Source of the DNA: a virus
Length of the DNA: 60,180 bases
Reading direction: 5' to 3' (one strand)
IMG/VR virus record: IMGVR_UViG_3300033146_003163
Coordinates: 1-60,180 of that record
Shown here: positions 37,508-44,903 of the stretch, in pieces
Position numbering within the stretch: the first letter of the stretch is position 1
How the letters are laid out: every line of letters begins with the position of its first letter
The notes under the pieces: generated by a model
Seen by the model: only the letters and a program-made list of their open reading frames with translations
The model's database searches: none
Told to the model about the DNA's origin: nothing
Made by a program: the position numbers and the translations under genes

Positions 37508-39034
37508 ATGAAAAGATTAATTTTCTTTAGCCTTGCAGTGCTTATGACACTCGGCTTTTTAACTCAGTCTTGTAAAAAAGACTTGCCTACTATGGGTACA
37601 GAAAAAGGACAGCTCCAGCTCTCCCTTAACCAGACCGATTTTCAAACTGGTCTGAAAGATGTAGGCTTTGACTCTGTACCGGAGTGTAGTGACCTTGGTT
37701 GGTCCTATGCAAAATTTGTTATCAATGGAGACACCATCAAAACTGGGCTTATTACAATGGCCGACGGTACCGTTAATACGGAACCTTTACAATTAGATGT
37801 AGGGGTATATACCGTAACACGTTTTTGGGTATTTAACGACAATGGTACTCCCAATGACGAAAGTGATGACATCCTTATCCGAGCAGCCCCCCTACCTGGT
37901 AGTACGTACTACCCTCTTGTGGCTAATGCCCTCGACATCAGTGTGGAGATACAAGCTTTTAAAAAGGTTAATTACGTTATCGACGTACTATGCTATGAGG
38001 AGCTGTTCTATGAAGAGTTTGGATTCGTATGGTTTACCCTAAATGACGTGGTGGTACATCAGATCTGCGTTTTTGGGGATGTCTGTACAACCGATCCCGA
38101 TTTATATGCCGGGAGCCTTTATGAGGGGCAGCAAAACGGTCTACAGATGGATATGCCGGCAATCTTCGAGGCTCTAATTTACAAGAATGAGGTACTCCAA
38201 TCAACATTTAGCAATGAGGCGTGGCTCGGTGAAGGCGAATGCTTGCCGGTGTACTGGGCAGATGATGTTGACCTCGATGAGGACTTCTATCTGGTTATTA
38301 AAACATTGCTACCGGTAGGAACAGGCTTTGGATATGTTACCACAGATAGTATTGCGATTGATCCGGATGATGGAAGCGGGCTTATGCTTGATGATGGTGT
38401 TCTCGTCTTCGAAGTAGGTGATTGTAATGGGGGGCCCAACGTTTATGGGTGTACAGCTTGGATTAATCTACCCACCACTACTTTCACTTTCACCTTATCA
38501 GGAAATAGCTACATGGTTATCGATGCAGGTACAGGAGATACTACCTGGTACCCGGCATCCCTTGGCACATACTTTAGCTATGACTTCAGCGGAGTACCCA
38601 GTGGCTATGCGGTCCACGATGGGACTTGGGCTGGTTGGTGCGGAGATAAGAATACTGGAATCTCTGGAGGTAATAGTTACACTGCGAAATTTGTAAGTTC
38701 AGTTCAGCCACTTCCCACTGGTTTTTATTTAAGCCAGACACAAGTTAATGAGTTAAACTGGATCTTCAACCATTTGCAGGACTTCTTCCCTGGCTTAGAT
38801 CAAGATGATTGGGTAAGTTGGCAAACTTCACATCCGGGAGAGTTTTACGAACTTCAAACAGCGATCTGGATGATTACGAATGGTATCAGTTCAGGGAGCC
38901 ATACTTTAGCACAATCTATTTACGATGTAGCTATCGCGAATCCCTTGTATAGTCCTCCGATGGATGGTACAGGTATTGTATTTGTTTATATGGGTAATGA
39001 TATACAGCTTCAATTTATACAGCTGCACTGTTAA
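37508..39034 (+). CDS. Phage-encoded lipoprotein with thioester-domain-like C-terminus
   Basis: A type II signal peptide is clear: MKR, a hydrophobic core (residues 4-18) and lipobox 'LTQSC' with lipidated Cys22 followed by KKD. The mature protein would be an outer-membrane or surface lipoprotein of a Bacteroidota cell. Residues about 30-305 are beta-rich. From about 365, 'GTWAGWCGDKNTGI' (Cys378) and, 72 residues later, 'YELQTAIWMITNG' (Gln450) resemble the Cys and Gln segments of thioester (TED) adhesion domains. It stands alone behind P1 copy 3 and ahead of a hairpin. Possible roles are superinfection exclusion, host-surface remodelling, or a moron-type cargo. Lipoprotein status is solid; the thioester reading is tentative. 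Confidence 0.75.
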   Translation: MKRLIFFSLAVLMTLGFLTQSCKKDLPTMGTEKGQLQLSLNQTDFQTGLKDVGFDSVPECSDLGWSYAKFVINGDTIKTGLITMADGTVNTEPLQLDVGVYTVTRFWVFNDNGTPNDESDDILIRAAPLPGSTYYPLVANALDISVEIQAFKKVNYVIDVLCYEELFYEEFGFVWFTLNDVVVHQICVFGDVCTTDPDLYAGSLYEGQQNGLQMDMPAIFEALIYKNEVLQSTFSNEAWLGEGECLPVYWADDVDLDEDFYLVIKTLLPVGTGFGYVTTDSIAIDPDDGSGLMLDDGVLVFEVGDCNGGPNVYGCTAWINLPTTTFTFTLSGNSYMVIDAGTGDTTWYPASLGTYFSYDFSGVPSGYAVHDGTWAGWCGDKNTGISGGNSYTAKFVSSVQPLPTGFYLSQTQVNELNWIFNHLQDFFPGLDQDDWVSWQTSHPGEFYELQTAIWMITNGISSGSHTLAQSIYDVAIANPLYSPPMDGTGIVFVYMGNDIQLQFIQLHC

Positions 39035-39049
39035 ACCCTTTTGGTTATC

Positions 39050-39074
39050 GGGGATAGGGGTTAAGCCTATCCCC
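39050..39074 (+). terminator. Hairpin after the lipoprotein gene
   Basis: GGGGATAGG (39050-39058) pairs with CCTATCCCC (39066-39074) around a 7-base loop. No T run follows, so it may be a rho-dependent or weak terminator or an mRNA-stabilising hairpin. It isolates the lipoprotein gene, which has its own P1 element, from the structural genes downstream. Confidence 0.5.
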
Positions 39075-39115
39075 TGTAATCACAAGTAAGTTTTGACTAT
39101 TAATTAAAATTAGGT

Positions 39116-40159
39116 ATGGGACGTTTATTTGGAAAACTTGGATTTAACTTAGGGTTTGCTGGTAGTTTAGAAGCTCCTGAAACCCCTTTAGAGGGGTACC
39201 CATTAGAGCAGCATCCCGACTGGAGAGTCCTACAAGGTATTTACGATACAAAACTAGGCTGGAGAAAAAGAGGAGAAACGATATTTGTTAGAAACCAGCC
39301 TGTCTCTGGGGTAAAAAATCTAGCTTTTAAATCCTTTTATCTGGAGGACGGTTACATATTGGGTACATACCTATATCAACCAATGTCTGGGGAGACTTGG
39401 ACAATCCCCTTTGCTAAGATGGTAAATGGAAACAACATCATTGGAGCTAGGATATTGGCTAACAAGGTTGAGATAGTACAAAGGAGAAACGGAACATGGG
39501 CGACTAGAGCTTCTACACCTGTCCCAGCAGGCTCATCTCATTGGGTTGTACATATCACTAATGACCATGTCTATGTAGAGATAGATGGAGTACCTGTACT
39601 GGACAGTTCTCACGCTGTACCCGGTCCAGGTTATTTCGGTATTAGTATGCACAAATTTGAGATTGGAGCAGAAACTGATTTCTTAGAGAATTACAAGGTA
39701 TTTGCAGAAGAGCCCATCACATATCGAGGAGAGCTGATAACATATAACCAAAAAATCATAAAAGACATGGCTGAATTATTTAACATATTAGCATATGAAA
39801 AATCTCTCGTAGCTAGCGTAGAGGTTACAGCAGTAGACCCTGACTGGTTACCCATTAACCAGCTTGTAACACAGGAGAAAGAACCGGGGGATTACGAAGT
39901 ACTATTCTCTATGGGTTGGAGTTATGATGTTACCAATAAATCGGGTAAGATCAGGTTTTCACTTGACGGAGGATCTAGCTGGGAGGAGAGATCAGAAGAA
40001 CCGAAAGATAAGACCGACAAAAGGACATCGAGTATTATCCTTCCATTGACCCTTACTACAGCCCAAACCCTGGACATCCAGCTGGAGGCTAACAAGGAGG
40101 GGACGGACCATATCATGACAATTCACCATTCGCTGATCTCCATTCAGCGAGTGAAATAA
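39116..40159 (+). CDS. Structural protein with LamG-like lectin fold
   Basis: A 347-residue protein. About residues 55-195 read as a concanavalin/LamG-type sandwich: 'YILGTYLYQPMSGETWTIPF', 'NKVEIVQRRNGTW', 'SHWVVHITNDHVYVEIDGVP' and 'PGYFGISM'. A second beta domain (about 225-347) includes 'GKIRFSLDGGSSWEE'. This suggests a carbohydrate-binding tail or head fibre component. The small genes on its 3' side are probably co-transcribed. Confidence 0.6.
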   Translation: MGRLFGKLGFNLGFAGSLEAPETPLEGYPLEQHPDWRVLQGIYDTKLGWRKRGETIFVRNQPVSGVKNLAFKSFYLEDGYILGTYLYQPMSGETWTIPFAKMVNGNNIIGARILANKVEIVQRRNGTWATRASTPVPAGSSHWVVHITNDHVYVEIDGVPVLDSSHAVPGPGYFGISMHKFEIGAETDFLENYKVFAEEPITYRGELITYNQKIIKDMAELFNILAYEKSLVASVEVTAVDPDWLPINQLVTQEKEPGDYEVLFSMGWSYDVTNKSGKIRFSLDGGSSWEERSEEPKDKTDKRTSSIILPLTLTTAQTLDIQLEANKEGTDHIMTIHHSLISIQRVK

Positions 40160-40180
40160 ATAATCAAAAACAAAGAAAAC

Positions 40181-40621
40181 ATGGAACAAAGATTGCAAGA
40201 TGTATTAGTACCTAAGGATTCAGTATCCTTTGAGGTACCTTTGAACACAACTTGGAGAAGAGAGTACGGCTCTCTTAACCTTGTATTTGGCATTGAATAT
40301 GAGAATCGTAAAGTAGGTTTACTATTCAAAGCACAACCTCAACCCGATGGTTCTATCACAGGAGAATTCTGGGCAGGTACCATTCCCACTACTGCAGAGG
40401 GAACCTGGGATCTTAAGAAGCTGTCTGACTTAGAGAACTGGAATGGAGTACACACCTTTGAGATTGGTCACGATGATGACGAGGTTTTCGTTATAGAGAA
40501 AAAACACCCAATTTCAATAAGCCACCGTTTCGAAGCCCATGATGTTGGAGAGCCCTTAAGCTTTTTAACACCCGCTTTCAGGTGGAGACCTCGTTGGGAC
40601 GTTAAAGTTAAACTTGTTTAA
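40181..40621 (+). CDS. Hypothetical beta-rich structural protein (146 aa)
   Basis: The product alternates short strands and turns ('SLNLVFGIEYENRKVGLLFK', 'HTFEIGHDDDEVFVIEKKHP') and has no signal or membrane segment. Its style and position next to the LamG-like protein suggest a small virion or fibre-associated protein. No family is recognised. Confidence 0.55.
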   Translation: MEQRLQDVLVPKDSVSFEVPLNTTWRREYGSLNLVFGIEYENRKVGLLFKAQPQPDGSITGEFWAGTIPTTAEGTWDLKKLSDLENWNGVHTFEIGHDDDEVFVIEKKHPISISHRFEAHDVGEPLSFLTPAFRWRPRWDVKVKLV

Positions 40622-40632
40622 AACCCATAACT

Positions 40633-40908
40633 ATGGAATTAGTAGCACAACAGGGCTTAGATAATGCCCAACTTTTGTATCCTGGTAAGTCTTTGATAGC
40701 TCTTACAGATGGAGCAGCCCATGATCCCCAATTAACCCGTCCCACTGTGGCTCGGATTTTTACAACCCAAGCTGGAGTAAAGCTTTCTATTGACCCCGTA
40801 CCGGAAGTCACTAAAGCTTTCACCTTAAACGTGGGAGAGAATATCTGGGGAGTCCCTGGTGGAGCCCAGATCTGCGTATTTGGAGGTGACGCTGAACTGA
40901 TGTACTAG
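40633..40908 (+). CDS. Hypothetical small structural protein (91 aa)
   Basis: A compact beta-rich protein ending 'LNVGENIWGVPGGAQICVFG' and an acidic tail. It begins 11 bp after the previous stop, and its own stop abuts the next ATG with no gap, so the three genes are one translational unit. No family is recognised. Confidence 0.5.
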   Translation: MELVAQQGLDNAQLLYPGKSLIALTDGAAHDPQLTRPTVARIFTTQAGVKLSIDPVPEVTKAFTLNVGENIWGVPGGAQICVFGGDAELMY

Positions 40909-41169
40909 ATGAAAAGGATCTTAGCAGTATTTCTGATAGTAGGGAGTCTCTTAGTAGCCTCCCTACTTATTCAGTGTAACACTCTTCATAATCCTAAGCG
41001 GGAAGTTAAGGAAAGGACTATCTCTGTAGATACTGTCTTTGGTCCTAATGGCCAGATCCTTTACATAAAGAAACATCACTCAAATGAGTTTAAGGAGGAG
41101 GTGTATCTATACTCTATAGTAGGTTTAATGGTAGTCCTTATCGCATTAGTTTTGTACGGAAAAAAATAA
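40909..41169 (+). CDS. Lipobox plus C-terminal helix protein, spanin-like
   Basis: The 86-residue product starts with MKR, a hydrophobic run (residues 4-21) and lipobox-like 'LLIQC' (Cys23), then about 40 polar residues, then a C-terminal transmembrane helix (about 65-83, 'YSIVGLMVVLIALVLYG'). An outer-membrane lipid anchor plus an inner-membrane C-terminal helix is the layout of unimolecular spanins, which fuse the two membranes at lysis. The periplasmic part is much shorter than in known u-spanins, so it could instead be a small double-anchored membrane protein with another role. Confidence 0.45.
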   Translation: MKRILAVFLIVGSLLVASLLIQCNTLHNPKREVKERTISVDTVFGPNGQILYIKKHHSNEFKEEVYLYSIVGLMVVLIALVLYGKK

Positions 41170-41175
41170 TAAAAG

Positions 41176-42615
41176 ATGAATAAAAATCACATTGAATATT
41201 TAGACCCTATAGATTCCTTCCCACAGCAGGAAGCTAGAATACCTCTTGCTAAGCCCGGTAGGTATTTGGGATTTGACACTTGGGTAGCAGATGGCCAAGG
41301 TACAGGGGACATCCCCATTCGAGTAGGCCATTCCAAAAAAGGGGTTTTGGGGATTGTCCCTGCCCAGCCCTTTTCAGATGAAGCCAACACTCTTCAGTAC
41401 ACGGGAACTCTAGTGACTTGTCAAGGTGTAGTACATAACCGCATCATAGATAATATCCTAATAGAGGGGATTCCACTATCCTTTGACAGTAACACTGGAA
41501 CTCAGGATAAGTACTGGTTATTTTATGGAAGGTACTCTTGGGTTCCCACTGCTGGCGGGTCACAGGTAGAGTTCGGGATCTATGAATTTTCTCCGACTAA
41601 CCTAGAGGAGATAGACCTATGGGAATTTATTACTTCTCCCAATATAGAGTTCCCCATAGGATACTTTGTTATTAAACCTAACACAACTGACATCACGGGG
41701 TTAGCTTATTACCCAGCCTTAACCCCTAAATTCGCTTGGTCAGAGGAAGCTTACTTTGATCCCAACTTATATGCTAAGCTGTGGGAATACAATGAGTTCC
41801 ACATGACCAACTACCTACAGCTCCAAGAACTAAACGATGATAATGTTGACACCAGTGCTTGGGAGCTAAGCTTTGATGGGGATAAGGGCAATGTTATCGA
41901 TGTCACTTTAACTAAGCCCCTAACCGCTTTGGTCACTATAAACAGTGGGAATAGAAGAACACAGGGAGTATACTTTTTTAAGTTTTCTAGCTTGGCCCAT
42001 GAGCCTTTAAGGTTGTTTGAAACAGGCAATATCAAAATACCCCCTGGTGCAGAAGAGATGTATTACGGGGCAAGAGTTATGAATGTTTATCATGGCCAAA
42101 CCCTGATAATGCTTAAATCCACGAACATGGTAGGCCAAGAGGTTTGGACAATTTGGAATAAATTTCCAGAGTCTCGTATACGGGGAACCTGGAAAACTCT
42201 AGACCCTAAAGTATTAGAGAACCCATCGTATATCCAGTTTGATTACCTGGAGTATCTTAAAGACCCATTCACTGGACATGTTAAAATCCGGGCTCAGATA
42301 AGGCAAACTAGGCCTAGTGGAATAGTTTCTGGTACTTATAACAATGTGGCTAATGTACCTCTTCCGATTGATTACTCCCCATCGACTTGTCCAACAGACC
42401 CCTCCACTTGTAGGATGGCTGTACAACATGCCATTTGTACTACTGCCTACAAACAATCCATAGCGGGTATACCAGATCCCCCCGGTTTTGAAACTACTAT
42501 GGCTATTGTTTCTGCTGTTCTGGTTATTACCCCCGATAATACTATCGACCTAATTGTACAGGACTTAGAGCCTGGTACTTACCTGTTTTCTGAATTCCAT
42601 CTTTCTAATGGATAA
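41176..42615 (+). CDS. Large hypothetical structural protein (479 aa)
   Basis: A beta-rich protein with many aromatic residues and Thr/Pro turns, no signal peptide and no repeats. The N-terminus ('KPGRYLGFDTWVADGQGTGD') and a segment '…PIGYFVIKPNTTDITGLAYY' look like phage baseplate or fibre appendage proteins. It is the last gene of the structural block and is followed within 30 bp by a strong terminator. No family is recognised. Confidence 0.55.
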   Translation: MNKNHIEYLDPIDSFPQQEARIPLAKPGRYLGFDTWVADGQGTGDIPIRVGHSKKGVLGIVPAQPFSDEANTLQYTGTLVTCQGVVHNRIIDNILIEGIPLSFDSNTGTQDKYWLFYGRYSWVPTAGGSQVEFGIYEFSPTNLEEIDLWEFITSPNIEFPIGYFVIKPNTTDITGLAYYPALTPKFAWSEEAYFDPNLYAKLWEYNEFHMTNYLQLQELNDDNVDTSAWELSFDGDKGNVIDVTLTKPLTALVTINSGNRRTQGVYFFKFSSLAHEPLRLFETGNIKIPPGAEEMYYGARVMNVYHGQTLIMLKSTNMVGQEVWTIWNKFPESRIRGTWKTLDPKVLENPSYIQFDYLEYLKDPFTGHVKIRAQIRQTRPSGIVSGTYNNVANVPLPIDYSPSTCPTDPSTCRMAVQHAICTTAYKQSIAGIPDPPGFETTMAIVSAVLVITPDNTIDLIVQDLEPGTYLFSEFHLSNG

Positions 42616-42641
42616 GATCCCGTTCCTGTGTTTCTTTTGCT

Positions 42642-42667
42642 GGGCCCCGTTTGGGGCCCTTTTTTTG
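42642..42667 (+). terminator. Strong rho-independent terminator ending the structural block
   Basis: GGGCCCC (42642-42648) and GGGGCCC (42653-42659) form a seven-pair GC stem with a four-base loop, followed by eight T residues. This is the best terminator in the window and separates late structural genes from replication genes. Confidence 0.92.
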
Positions 42668-42686
42668 TTTACAAAAATTAATTCCC

Positions 42687-42719
42687 TTGTAAACCGTATA
42701 ATCTTTTTTATTATATTTG
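42687..42719 (+). promoter_or_regulatory. Host-type (Bacteroidota) promoter
   Basis: TTG at 42687-42689 and TATATTTG at 42712-42719, 22 bp apart, match the Bacteroidota housekeeping pattern (-33 TTG, -7 TAnnTTTG). It lies just behind the strong terminator and 23 bp before the ATG at 42743, so it likely starts the early or replication transcript using host RNA polymerase. Confidence 0.6.
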
Positions 42720-42742
42720 CATTACATATTAAAAAAGGGTTT

Positions 42743-43306
42743 ATGAAAGCACAGGACAAAATGTTAAGGCTATTTTCCGAGACGGAAGGCCTTAAAAAGA
42801 AGTTAGCTTCTAGTTTTAATTACAGTCGATATGGTTTTTCTTACGATGACATTATCGGCTTTCTTGATGACAAAATCATCCACGTATTTATGAGGTATCC
42901 CGATAAGGATTACGAGGAATTATTGGGGTTGTGTATTACTTCTATGAGAAGGGTTATCCCTCGGTTAGCCAGGAAGTATGGCAGGGAAGTATTAGTAGAT
43001 AGTATAGTTTTCGAAAGAGCGGTTACCGAAGAAGCTCCTCAGATATCTACTTTAATCTCTAACGTGATCCCCCTGCTAGAAACACATAGTAGGGCCTTGA
43101 TAGAGGTAATCCTAGACCCACCCGCTTACATCCTTGCACGGGTAACTAACCCGGACCACAGAATCCCCTCTCACTTGTTTCTCGAGTATTTAGATTTCCC
43201 TATAAACAAACAAACCGTTAAGATGTTTAATAAATTTAGACGGGACCTGTTTAGTTTTATACGAGAAAAAATAGACCCTGAAACACTTGAATTAAAATAT
43301 ACTTAA
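42743..43306 (+). CDS. Putative sigma-factor-like protein
   Basis: I start it at 42743 because the longer frame from 42608 would run through the terminator and promoter. The 187-residue product has 'FSYDDIIGFLDDKIIHVFMR', then 'DYEELLGLCITSMRRVIPRL'. This is the spacing of a sigma region 2 ('D-D-hh-…-hhxxhhRxxhxR'). The C-terminal 'LFLEYLDFPINKQTVKMFNK' is compatible with a helix-turn-helix. It is the first gene behind a host-type promoter, where a phage transcription factor would be expected. Fold and role are inferred and should be tested by profile or structure comparison. Confidence 0.4.
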   Translation: MKAQDKMLRLFSETEGLKKKLASSFNYSRYGFSYDDIIGFLDDKIIHVFMRYPDKDYEELLGLCITSMRRVIPRLARKYGREVLVDSIVFERAVTEEAPQISTLISNVIPLLETHSRALIEVILDPPAYILARVTNPDHRIPSHLFLEYLDFPINKQTVKMFNKFRRDLFSFIREKIDPETLELKYT

Positions 43307-43345
43307 GTTCGATAGAATTTTAATCCCCATTGGCTTTTATAATAT
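43302..43345 (+). promoter_or_regulatory. P2 regulatory element upstream of helicase
   Basis: CTTAAG at 43302 contains the stop of the preceding gene. ATTTTAATCCCCATTGG follows at 43316, and CTTTTATAATATA at 43333-43345 runs directly into the ATG at 43346. The distance from the TATAAT-like box to the start codon is only 3 bp. If that box is a -10, the transcript must be leaderless or start upstream of the usual point. Confidence 0.6.
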
Positions 43346-44770
43346 ATGGAAGAAAATAAATTTTCCTTTGACCTGACATTTCAGGCAGAGGTACTTCGAT
43401 TTATACTAAACAATAGCGATGGTTATAAAGCCCTTGATTTTATAAACCATCGCTATTTCTCCTTGTTAGAGCATAGCATCATAGCTCATGCGCTAGAGGC
43501 TTTGTGGAAGAATACTTCTAATATTCCTTCTAAGCCTTTGTTAAGGAATGCTATCCAGGCATCTTTCAGAGACCGGATGTTTGCCGATGCTTTAACATCA
43601 AATGATCGAGCTGATATCTTGACTCTTGTAGAAGACCTGTACTCTAGGCCTGCGAAGGATGGGAAAGAGATTTTAGTAGAGATAGTAAGATTCGCTTCCT
43701 ATGTGGACCTTAAAAACACTCTTGAAAACTTTCAGCTAGAGGACTACAGTTCTTACAAAAGTTTTAGCGAAAGGGTAATCCAAGCCATCCATAAAGAGGA
43801 CCAGTTAAAGGAGAAGCGAGGAGCTTTCTTAATAAAAGATATCAAAGAAAGACAGCTATCAAGGCAAGCACAAGATTTGATCATACCATCACCTTTCTAC
43901 CAATTGAATAGGTTAACAAGCGCAGGGGGTTTTTCCCCTGCTTCTGTGTTAGTTATCTTGGATAAACCTAAGAGGTTAAAGACTACTCTGATGGTTAACA
44001 TAACCAGAAGGTATTTAGCTAGGAAGAAGAAGGTACTATACATTGACCTTGAGAATGGGGAACTAGAGATAGTGACTAGAGAAGAACAGAGTATCGGAAG
44101 AGTTACTAAGAAGGAGATTATAGCTGGGACTAAGGATAAGGAAATACAAAAGGTCTTAAGGAGGTATAGGAGGATAGGGGGAGAGATGTACGTAAGAAGG
44201 CTACCTGGTTTCTCTACTGCCTTAGATATCCAGAGAGTGATTAACGAAATATACCGGGAAGAGGGGTTACTATTTGACGTTCTCATCATTGATTACCTAG
44301 CCCTTATGGGAAGTATATCTGGAAAGACTGATGACTTTGGACGTATCTCAGATGCTTATGTAGATGTGGCTAACTTGGCTTTCGAGAATAGCTTCGAGGT
44401 TGTATGGACAGCTAACCACGTAGTAAGGGGTGCTTCTAAACGGGAAAGGACTAGGTATATTGGGGACGATATTGCAAAGTGTATCGATATCGTAAGACAC
44501 GCTCAGGGGATCTTTGGCCTTAACCGGTCCATCGAAGAAGAGGAGAATGGGATAGTTAGGCTAGAGATTGTAGAGGGCCGAGAAACTCTTCCAAGAGGGA
44601 GGGGATACTTTAGGGTCGATGCTCCAACCCAACGAGTAGATGAGTTAACTAAGAAAGAGGTTGCACAGCTAACTGCTGAAGGGATTCTTTATAACCCAGA
44701 CAACGCCTACCAGGAAGAAGGAGAAGAGGACTCTCCCAAGAAGAAGGGGAAGCCAACTGGAGACATTTAA
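43346..44770 (+). CDS. DnaB-type replicative helicase with degenerate P-loop
   Basis: The 474-residue protein has an N-terminal helical domain (about 1-175) and a RecA-like motor domain: P-loop region 'LDKPKRLKTTLMVN' (K212, T213), 'KVLYIDLENGELEIVTREEQ', Walker B 'DVLIIDYLALM' and 'WTANHVVRGAS' near the usual sensor position. The P-loop lacks both glycines of GxxxxGK[T/S] but keeps the Lys-Thr. The following primase gene supports a replisome role (T4 gp41-like). The C-terminus is acidic, then basic and probably disordered. Confidence 0.78.
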   Translation: MEENKFSFDLTFQAEVLRFILNNSDGYKALDFINHRYFSLLEHSIIAHALEALWKNTSNIPSKPLLRNAIQASFRDRMFADALTSNDRADILTLVEDLYSRPAKDGKEILVEIVRFASYVDLKNTLENFQLEDYSSYKSFSERVIQAIHKEDQLKEKRGAFLIKDIKERQLSRQAQDLIIPSPFYQLNRLTSAGGFSPASVLVILDKPKRLKTTLMVNITRRYLARKKKVLYIDLENGELEIVTREEQSIGRVTKKEIIAGTKDKEIQKVLRRYRRIGGEMYVRRLPGFSTALDIQRVINEIYREEGLLFDVLIIDYLALMGSISGKTDDFGRISDAYVDVANLAFENSFEVVWTANHVVRGASKRERTRYIGDDIAKCIDIVRHAQGIFGLNRSIEEEENGIVRLEIVEGRETLPRGRGYFRVDAPTQRVDELTKKEVAQLTAEGILYNPDNAYQEEGEEDSPKKKGKPTGDI

Positions 44771-44774
44771 TATG

Positions 44775-44833
44775 CTTAAGCATACTTAAACTATATATTG
44801 CAATTACTATGCACTTAAGTATGCTTAGGGATA
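44775..44833 (+). promoter_or_regulatory. P1 regulatory element, copy 4
   Basis: Carries the same left and right arms (AAGCATACTTAA and TTAAGTATGCTT, 12 bp, perfectly complementary) and TATATATTGCA core as copy 3. It starts 4 bp after the helicase stop. A further TATATTGC at 44877-44884 lies 20 bp before the preferred primase ATG and could be the -7 box actually used. Confidence 0.7.
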
Positions 44834-44903
44834 AAATAAAATGTCGCCTACTGCAATTCTGATACTGCCTTTTTATTATATTGCATTAAATAAAAATAAA
44901 CGG

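Noticed and set aside
42608-42742. Extended start of the sigma-like gene
   Set aside because: It would overlap the preceding gene's end and translate across a strong terminator and a host-type promoter; the ATG at 42743 fits better.
22089-44833. P1 elements as CRISPR-like or transposon repeats
   Set aside because: Copies are single, thousands of bases apart, lie only between genes and lack target duplications or nearby transposase genes.
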